64,000 nucleotides of DNA, from positions 17,757,025-17,821,024 of the forward strand of contig NC_060108.1 of the NCBI RefSeq assembly GCF_021155765.1. The letters are read 5' to 3'. Source of the stretch: Diprion similis (Eukaryota; Arthropoda; Insecta; Hymenoptera; Diprionidae). Numbering within the stretch: position 1 is the stretch's first letter; each line of letters opens with the position of its first letter. A program made the translations under genes and the position numbers. The notes beneath the pieces are model-generated. The model was not told the DNA's origin. It was given only the letters and a program-made list of their open reading frames with translations, and searched no databases. Below, one piece after another: positions 49,598 through 58,500 of the stretch.

Positions 49598-50497
49598 ATG
49601 TTTTTGATCCTTCTACTTATCTCGGCGGTTCATCTGCCGGAAATTGTGCGAGGAGCCGATGCTGAAGTTGGAGCAATCACGGCTCCATTGGCGTTGGTTA
49701 AGGCGACCCTTAAGTCGTGGTACTTGATGTACACCTTCTACCGGGAAGAAATCAACTTGAGCTATTGTTGGGTAGATTATTTCTTGGATATTCCAACCCT
49801 CATGGATACTCTGGCCGATGTTCAAGTGCGCAAAATCAATCCTGACTCTCCGTCGCTGCTGGAGAAATTCCTAAACGATGGTTCCAGCCCGGTGTCATCC
49901 ATCCCGAATAAAAAATCCGACACGGAGGAGCTCGTCATCGACTGGGAAAACGTCGACAGTGATAAATATTCTACGGGGAATCGCGAAAATGACGATCACG
50001 ATAGTGGAAGTGGAAGTGGAAGTGGACTACCTCGTCGCCTGGAGGACCATTACTCTCAAGAAACAGGAAATGCCAGCCCGGAATGGGACGCCGAGGACGA
50101 CAATGCCGGTCAATTTACCCGGAATCAGGAACCGTACAACAACCCAATTTCTACCCAGGCTGGGCAACTCACCACCGATGAAAATTCAACCCGACACATT
50201 TATCCCATCGAGCATTACCCGGAAGAAGATGATCGCTCTTCGGACCATGGTTCTCGGGCACTGACGACAGGCCCAAAGGACCTGCTCATTGCCCTGCTGG
50301 GCCTTAATCTACCTCGTCAAGGCGGGCCGCTTATGGTTAACGGGAGAACGAACCCAACGATATTGGCTTTGGCCAGACTGATCGCCGCCTTCTTTAAACT
50401 CGGACGCCAGGTGATGCAGACCATAGAAAGTAGGAGCTACTTGGCCTGCACCAAGGACTATGTTTTTTCCCAGTTATTCCGATGGATAACCTCGTAA
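49598..50497 (+). CDS. Secreted orphan protein with acidic Ser-Gly repeat (299 aa), intronless
   Basis: I do not recognise this protein. The first in-frame ATG (49598, G at -3) gives a clear signal peptide (MFLILLLISAVHLPEIVRG, cleavage likely before Ala20). The open frame begins further upstream but has no ATG there. The mature protein has a helical, aromatic-rich N-terminal part (about 28-80), an acidic low-complexity middle (105-222) and a helical hydrophobic C-terminal part (about 225-298). Four Ser-Gly pairs (136-143) follow DDHD, the usual setting for glycosaminoglycan attachment. Sequons lie at N53, N158 and N196. Only two cysteines (57 and 284) remain in the mature chain. No intron is needed. 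A small secreted proteoglycan is my inference. The C-terminal hydrophobic helix could instead be membrane-associated. Confidence 0.7.
   Translation: MFLILLLISAVHLPEIVRGADAEVGAITAPLALVKATLKSWYLMYTFYREEINLSYCWVDYFLDIPTLMDTLADVQVRKINPDSPSLLEKFLNDGSSPVSSIPNKKSDTEELVIDWENVDSDKYSTGNRENDDHDSGSGSGSGLPRRLEDHYSQETGNASPEWDAEDDNAGQFTRNQEPYNNPISTQAGQLTTDENSTRHIYPIEHYPEEDDRSSDHGSRALTTGPKDLLIALLGLNLPRQGGPLMVNGRTNPTILALARLIAAFFKLGRQVMQTIESRSYLACTKDYVFSQLFRWITS
50003..50026 (+). repeat. Coding hexamer repeat AGTGGA x4
   Basis: Four perfect AGTGGA units encode the (Ser-Gly)4 run. Because the repeat is perfect at the DNA level it can change copy number by slippage, which would alter the number of possible glycan attachment sites. 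Confidence 0.95.
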
Positions 50498-51082
50498 AGG
50501 CTGCTGCAAGATAAGAGTTAGTTCGTCGATGTATACTTTTCTCTCTTTGTTGAGGGAGATTGATGGATTGTTTTCTCTTACTACAAGAAGAGGAGATACA
50601 GTTTCGTCAACGAGTCCTCTGGAGTGATACAATATTGGATATAATCTGTGTGCAAAGTGCTGAGACTTTTTCTATACCTTTAGATATTAACGATTATTTC
50701 AATCAGAATTTTAAAGATATTTACACATTTTGTCACGATTTTTCGACTACACCGAGATTCTTATAGCTTGATAAAAATATCGAACTTCTGTCGCTTCGTT
50801 TTGATAACATTCCGTCGTTCCACGAAATTTCAAATTGCTTCCTCCATCCACATATCTCTGGATTCTTTTTGTCTTTTTACATGAAATATTTTATCATTTT
50901 CATCCTCCTACGCTTCTATACCGACTGTAGAAAAGATATCGTACAAGCAGCTTTTCACGTCAGCTGCTACGAGACGGTGATTTTTCTCTCGGTGTTACGG
51001 ATTTCACATTCAAAATTTACATCTACTTTTGTGCATTATTATACCAACCTATGCCATTTACGCGATATGAATATAAGCCAAA

Positions 51083-51088
51083 AATAAA
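51083..51088 (+). terminator. Possible poly(A) signal AATAAA
   Basis: The first AATAAA I noticed on plus after the secreted-protein ORF, about 590 bases past its stop. Its use is unproven. Confidence 0.25.
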
Positions 51089-52007
51089 GCAACAATTTTT
51101 TATTTCCTACGCTGATATTTTTATTAATATTCAACTGTACGAGGTGGAGTGTTTGAATTTTTTTCTTTTCCAAAAGAAAGCCTGGAGATTCAGTAAACAA
51201 AAACCGAGGGTGATTGAAGCTGAAGCAGGTATATATATCTCAGTGCATAGCCACTACGCTAGCCGGAGAAATGATTATGAAAGTATAAGGCGGTATCATA
51301 GAGAGAGGGTGTAAGATAGGAGATGGCAATTTAGATCCTTTGAAAGGCTTTCATTCAAAGCGTTGCCAGAGTTATATAATGCCCGATGTGTACCCTAGGA
51401 AATTGCGACCTCTCAAGAAGAAAAGAACCACTTATCGCCCCCTCGTTAATATTCAATTCCTAATTACCTGCATATTCTTCTCGGTGGTAAACGAGAAGGA
51501 ACAGAAGAAGAGGAAGTGAGTAAAGGGGAAAAAAATATAAAAAAATAAAAAAATACATATCATGGCCACCAACCCTGCAAATGAGTTTCTTGTACACACG
51601 AGGGCTTTCTCTCTCTTCATCAGAACTGAAGTGAACCCCGCGTTATATGTACCTACCTACGTCACTCGAACAAAGCGCAACCTTTGCCTCTCATCATCCA
51701 TTTCATAGTCCCATACGTATAGCCAGCCTCGTGCCCGTACACAGCATGACGTATTCCTTTGACGGAAATGGTTTTCTGCATTGAATTCTTGAATAAGTGC
51801 AGTCGGTCTCGTTTACTTTCTTACCCCTGAATTCTCCGCAGGTACCCCCACCGCATATCACTCGCAATAACGGACGGTATTGCGATGATAAAAATTCGAG
51901 TGTTATATACCGCATCAGAGAGGGAGGAAGATAGGTGGTGGTAGTAGTATATTCTTCCCAGGGAAAAATATCTATACGATTCCTAATATACCTACCCGTA
52001 GCCGTGG

Positions 52008-52015
52008 TTGAGGCT

Positions 52016-52053
<38 letters not shown>
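52008..52053 (+). repeat. (TTGAGGG)n heptamer array
   Basis: One TTGAGGC, five perfect TTGAGGG and a partial unit. Five GGG runs spaced by TTGA fit the G-quadruplex pattern on plus. Confidence 0.95.
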
Positions 52054-52806
52054 AAAGAGAAGTGGAGAGGCAGAAAAGGGAGGAAACACCTCCATCCGAG
52101 AGAACTGAGGGGCAGGGAACGCGCTAAGGAAGTGGAAACGACGGGGCTCGAAGGTATATATGTATAGCGATGAGAACGGAATCTATCGTCTCTCTCATTA
52201 GAGCCTGAAATATTTCGGGAATTCGTGATGAGGATAGCTTCAGCTACGTTTCGAGATCGTATTTTCGATCCTACGGCCTTGCCTCCGTAGTCGGACCAAG
52301 TACACACGGTTAACCCTAACTCGCCATCCCCTTATCGTTCGACATAAATAAAACATTGTCTGTAGAATCTTTTTTTAATACGGCTAGTTACCTCACTCGT
52401 TATATAATATATCGTATATTTATATGCATTGTGAAAAATATTTCAATGTAGACTTCCACAGACCACGATTTGGTCTCAATTTAACCTTAATATATCGCTT
52501 TAAAATCTTACCTGACTTCGTTCGATGGTAAGAAAATTTATCCAATTTTAAGGTTTATTCAACCCCCTTATGACTAAGACATATAGCTAATTTTATTTCA
52601 GTCCCGCGTGCATGCAGAGTCGCCGACTTTATACGTTAGTATAAAATTACTATACACCGGGGTGAAAATTGATGGTGAAAATTGAAAGCGAGTTATTTCG
52701 GGGCGGCAGTTCGCGGGTATCAACGCCGATCCTGGATTGCCCTAGCCCTCGGCGAGAAGAGCTCCTGGTTTCCTAGAAGCGTGCAATAAACCGGTATAGG
52801 AAATAC

Positions 52807-52842
52807 GGGGGGAATAGGGAATAGGGAATAGGGAATAGGGAA
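52807..52842 (+). repeat. (GGGAATA)n heptamer array
   Basis: Starts with GGGGGGAATA, then three GGGAATA units and a final GGGAAG. Five G runs spaced by AATA make it G-quadruplex capable on plus. It lies about 750 bases from the TTGAGGG array. Confidence 0.95.
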
Positions 52843-55230
52843 GTAATAGCTGCGGGGGGTGCCGGCGCGCCCCTCAACTTCGTTTCGCTTTCCGCGCGAT
52901 GGAGTCGCTGATTCGGCTAATGTCATCATCCCTACTGACACGTGGAATGTGATCCGGCGAAGGCGACGCCACCACGGCGTGTCTCTTCGCCTGGGAACTG
53001 GGAAGACGTGGGGATATTTTACCAAACTGCGGCACTCCGCGGGGCGAGGGGGGTTACGACGATAAGAGGCCCGCCCGAAACTCCATGCTAACAATCTCGC
53101 GCAATTACTGGTACATTTTCGTCTGTCCCCGAAAGCTGCTAATCATGAATTAGGAACAAACTTAGCTTAGCTTGGATACAAAATTACAGGGAACAAGATC
53201 ATTAGTTTAGAGATTCGATATAGTGATGTTGTTAATTGAGCAAGAAGAAGAATAATAAAGACGTGATTCGAAAACGGGGGATTTTGTTGGAAAACAAATA
53301 TTAGAAAATTATTTGGTAAAGAAATATTTACTTTTTTTATTTTTATCCCCGCAACGTCAAAATCGTATATACGTATAAAGTCAATTTTTGATGTAGGATT
53401 CTCTACAAATTCTCTGAAATAAATTTGTACTTTAACATTAATGTATGTTCTTCACTTCTACATTATTTCTCGATTATAGCCTTATTTTGCATGAAACATT
53501 TTTGTGATTAACCGCGAGGCTCGGGTATAAATTTATCACAACCGATTCGAAGAAAATTAATTCGCAAACATAATGGACTTTGATTAATCGAAATTGGACT
53601 AGCGATATACATTCGGCACTGAAATTATGGTGCGGTAGTACGATTGAGCCGGAATTCGTGAATTTCGACATATTTCTTCTTTTTTTTTTTTTGCTGTATT
53701 TCAGAATTGGTAATTAAATTTTACTCAATTGATTTCAGTCACAGCTTTTGAACCTCGGTCTTCTCATTCCTTCTCTCAACGCTACACGCTGAATCGTTTA
53801 TTCCGTCTTCTCCTGTGACATCGATAATTCAGTATTCCTTTCTTACGCTACTAAGGAAGGGACGACTTTCATAATTCTCTGAATTATGCATAACAGGGAC
53901 TTTCGCGACACCCGGTATATTGAATGAATCTAATTTAATGACAAAGTCCGGACATGTATGAGAAAGGCCCGTTAGTCACTTAGTGTCTTTGGAGTTTAAC
54001 CATGTAGTGAATTGAAAATTGACCCAGTACTGCGATAATTTGCACATAGCGGTTTTGTCCTCACTGTATAATGCGAAGGGGAGTAATGCATTAAATGTAT
54101 TTCGCGTAATGCATTAAACGATGCTTAAATACCTATAACATTATTCCTATACATATATTCATCGAAACCGAAGTGCCTACAGCGTTGATTGAACAAAATT
54201 TCAATCTATCGAACGTTTAGCCGCAGATCGTCCGTATATCGCGATATTCTGCACGATAAATCACGTATTTTCGATTTATTGCCTGGCGGATCGATGGGTC
54301 CATTCATTTTACTGTATTCACCGGTTGCTCGAAGCTTTTTTAAAGACCACCATACAAACGCACATGAGCAACGGTCTGCATTGCACTGGTTTAGTACCTG
54401 CTATAAATAAGTATAAGTATGATATAGAAACCTGTTTGCAAAAATCGGACACACCGAGAACGCGCACCTGTTGTATGTACAAGAATTGCACGAAGCCCAG
54501 AGTCGATAGTTGTTCACCCTCGCCTGCTAATTAGTGTGTCAAACAATCGTCTCCTCTTAACAAAGCGTTATTCGTTATTCTACAATTCGGCAAATTAATT
54601 CACAGTTTATCAAATTATTGGAATTCATTATTACCCGCGTAGAACGTAACACGTATCACCCATCGCTGAACTCTGGTTCGTGTGTAAACATGAAATTCGT
54701 CGAAATGCAAAAATTTCTCATCCTAATCAACGCGTTGTATTTTCATATTTTTTATTTTAATTAAAATAAATTATCGAGTAACAACAACGTTCTGCAAAAT
54801 TGAGTAGAAAAAAATCAGAACAAAAATAGATTTACCAAGAAGAAGAGGAAGCGTCGACCCATCATCAAGCCACTGATACGCCCGTCAATTAGTTACCTGC
54901 CCACCCGCGTAATGCAAGTCCACTTATAAATCATAATTTTTCTTTACTCCAAGTATAATATATTTACGAGGCTCTCCCGGCCGGCTTCACTTCGCTTAGA
55001 ATGAAGTATGGGATTCGTTTGATAAATGAGAAAGGTTCTTTTAATTTTACACAAAATGAGCAAATATCAAAGCGTTCGAAATTTATTCCATAAATCAACG
55101 GAAGATTTATTGACGACATATATATAATAGGGATAATTATTTCTTATAATATGGTTCCATGTATATACACTGGTCCGTGAAATTGACGAGTATTTGAAAG
55201 TGTTCGAGAGTACAAAAAATCTTTTTTTTT

Positions 55231-55236
55231 TTTATT
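55231..55236 (-). terminator. Possible DHX33 poly(A) signal
   Basis: TTTATT on plus reads AATAAA on minus, about 160 bases past the DHX33 stop. It sits in an A-rich (minus) run, so it may be fortuitous. Confidence 0.3.
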
Positions 55237-55396
55237 ATTATTCCGATAATGCGACAACGTAAAAAAATCAAAGTATTACTTAATTACGTGTATAATATAT
55301 TGTAGATATGTAATTTCTATCTTAAAAGACCATGTACAATATATAACAATAACAAATTATTTTGCGTGTAATATATAACACGGTGATCGATCAATC

Positions 55397-55573
55397 TTAG
55401 CTGTGCTTTCCTACGGTTATTCCCTTCCCATCTAACCACGACGACTCTATGGTTGACACGTTGCGTAAAAAGCATCTTCCGGTTGCCACGACTTCCGTGA
55501 AAAGCACCAACCCCGGTTTAGAGCCGTGCAGTACCGAGGAAGGATGAATAGCGACTGGTTGTCTTGTGGAAAC
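55397..55573 (-). CDS. DHX33: DHX33 exon 7 with stop
   Basis: Residues 653-710. VSTRQPVAIHPSSVL, then GLVLFTEVVATGRCFLRNVS, as in the DHX33 C-terminal OB-fold. The stop TAA is at 55399-55397. A possible minus-strand AATAAA lies at 55236-55231. Confidence 0.92.
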   Translation of the reverse strand, partial: VSTRQPVAIHPSSVLHGSKPGLVLFTEVVATGRCFLRNVSTIESSWLDGKGITVGKHS

Positions 55574-58500
55574 CTTGAACAATGCATTAGAAGTAAGTAA
55601 GACGGTGAAGCGGAAGAGCTTCATTAATTCAATAATTATGGTAATAATTGCACGTAATTTAGTGATCAAGGTCCGCAAAGAGAAGGATAATTCAACTCGC
55701 GGAACACGTGAATCAATTCGTACAAATTTGTTTTACGTGCAGGAAAAAAAATATCGAAAAATCGAGTTAACGTTCTATTCACTTGTTTCACTCTTTGCTC
55801 AAAAAGAAAAAAAAAACTTATGAGAAATTCGAGAACGAAAAGAAGTTTTCTCGGGTTATTTCACCTTTTTGATCCCCCCACGTTACTTTCCGTGATCCAA
55901 AACTTTCCCTATTATAGGTTTTGCACTAGACAGATTCCATGCATAGTTCCAAAGAGTGACTGTGGCGAGCAGTATTCACTCAAAATTGAACTCTCTTGAT
56001 TACATTTTCCGTGTCGAGACCAAGCAAAATATGTTTGGAATTTTAATCGTACAGCTAGGCAAAACGACAACTTTGACACCGCACAGATCCCGGAGAAAAA
56101 TCTACGAGAGTAAGCCGCGTTTGTTACATGCAACAACTTTTGAGCGATTTAGAAAATGAAAAAACGCGGACTACTTCTTCCCCTTTTTTCCTCACCGTAA
56201 CGTAAGTCTGATCCCTTTGCAATTCGGCGAGATTATCGAAGAGCCCTTCAAGCAGCGCCTTCCTCAAGTACTCGGTCGAGGATCCGCAGCTCGATTTTTC
56301 CAAATTTGCTCTCGCAGCGAGTGAGACCAACTGTTTGCGGACTTCAGTCGCGTACTCGAGGTTTCTGTGATGCAAAAAGTTGTCGTGACACCACAATTTC
56401 TTCTGGCTGGCGTTAGCGTACCCTTTGAAGACGTTGAGCAGCACCACATGATCCCCTTCCGGCGAGGCGAACCTTTGAACGAAATTTTTTATTCCTAAAG
56501 TGAAATGCGTTGCTTCTGCAAACAGTAATTACTCGGGAAATCAGACCTGGCTTTTGCAGCCGCGGCTTTCTCCCGTTTATTCGAAGGCTCGACGAAGACC
56601 GACTCTCCAGAGAGCAAGGCCACCACTGTGAGCGCTTCATCGAGACACTGGTGCTCGGCGGAGGCCAGAATAACCTTTGTAAAGCGTGGATCCAACGGGA
56701 ACAGCGACATCGTTCTTCCCAGGGTGGTTAGCTGGGGCGGGGAGCCTGTAAGAGAACCCGCAGTGGATGATTGATGGTTGATTTATCTAACGCTGCTGCC
56801 TAGCCGACGAAAGGGGATCCGCCTTCCGGTGATTACGCGTAGGTCTTGAGCTTTGCAAAATCCCTTTCCTGGCGAACATCGTGACCGTCGCGATATATTC
56901 GAGGCTTTTTTAGATATAATTCTTGAGTCTCCAAAGTTAAAGTCACCGTCGTAGTGCAGGTCGCATAAGACGAAAAGAATTTCGAACGCAAACTGAGCGA
57001 CGGAAAGATAAAGAAGCAACCTGAAATTCTTACCTTTGACGGCTTCCAATCTTTCAAGGCAAGAAACGGCTACGTCGATGGCTTCCTTGGGCGGTTTGTC
57101 CATGAAATCAAAGGTAGTTATGTCGATACCGATGGCGAGTAGTTGGAGGGCGATACCAGCGAGCGAACAACGCTGGATTTCTGGTATAGGCATCTCGCTC
57201 ATCTTATCGAAATCACCTTTAGTGTAGGTTCGGTAACATTTGCCAGGCGCCTCTCGACCTGCTCGTCCTGTTCTCTGCCAGGCTTGAGCTTTCGCCACTT
57301 TCTCCACCCGCAGGACGTCCAATCCTGTCGCTGAATGATGGGTCCGCGCTTTGACCACCCCCGTGTCGACAACGTGCCGGATTCCTGCGGAAAAACGAAA
57401 GAGGGAATTTTTTTTTTCTTTTTACCACTTCACGACAATTCCGCAAAGCTGTCTCCTTTACACTCATTTTTTCCATTAAGGAAAACTTTTGCAACGAACC
57501 TCCGATTGTTACGGAAGTCTCCGCAACGTTGGTCGATAAAACTAGCTTCCGCATTCCAGGTGGGGAGGCTTTGAAAGCCTCTAATTGTTGATGAGTCGGC
57601 AGGGCCGAGTACAAAGGAAATACTTTCAAAGAGGGGTAGCCTTTGCCTTCCAATTGTTTGGCGGTTTGTCTCGCGACCGTTGACGCTGCCTCGATTTCCT
57701 CCTGTCCGGTCAGAAAGGCGAGGATGTCCTCGCTGAAATTATTATCGCGACTTACATTTCCGGCGTATACAATCCTACAACACGCATTTCATGTCCGTTT
57801 GACTCAGCCAGCTGACCTAAGTCCACGAACGATAAGTTTTGCAGCAGGTAAAAAGGATCTTGTAGATTTAATCTCGTAATTGGCTGCTTGAGTTCAAACG
57901 GAATGCCTTACGTGAATATAGCAATTACGAAAAGAGCAATCTCTTACTTTGCGGGGGTTTCGCGATGAATATGAAAGATGGTAACCAGAGCTGAGAAAAC
58001 GTAGTCATCCTGCGGTTTCACCGAATGATGAATTTTCACCGGATGCTGACGTCCCTCCAAATACACAACGGGTGCCTGAAAGTATTTTGTGAACTTGTCG
58101 ACGTCCATCGTTGCCGACATGACGATCAGCCTTAGGGGCGGCAAGGACTTCAATTTTCGTAACTTCTGAGCCCGTCTCGCAACCCCGAAAAGGACGTCGG
58201 TTTGCACCGATCGCTCGTGAGCCTCGTCCAATATCACTATTGAGTAATCCGAAAGAGTTTCGTCCGTCATTGCTTCGCGCACCATCATACCGTCGGTCAG
58301 GAATTTTATCCTCGTTTGGGCCGATGTTACGTCCTCAAATCTCACGCTGTATCCAACCAATTTCCCGGCTGCAACTCCCTGTTCCTGTGCCACTCGACGC
58401 GCCACGCTAACCGCAGCCACTCGTCGGGGCTGCGTTATTCCAATCCGACCCGAACCACCAGCTAAACCGGACGACAACAGTAGTTGTGGTATTTGCGTCG

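Larger units (their letters stand above)
50498..55396. other. Intergenic DNA with G-rich minisatellites
   Basis: No recognised gene. It contains two heptamer arrays (52008-52053 and 52807-52842) and a GC-rich patch (52690-53090) with short open frames on both strands. Long AT-rich stretches follow at 53100-55390. Nothing else is supportable. Confidence 0.6.

Noticed and set aside
52008..52842. Interstitial telomere
   Set aside because: The heptamers TTGAGGG and GGGAATA are not the insect TTAGG repeat, and the arrays are only a few units long.
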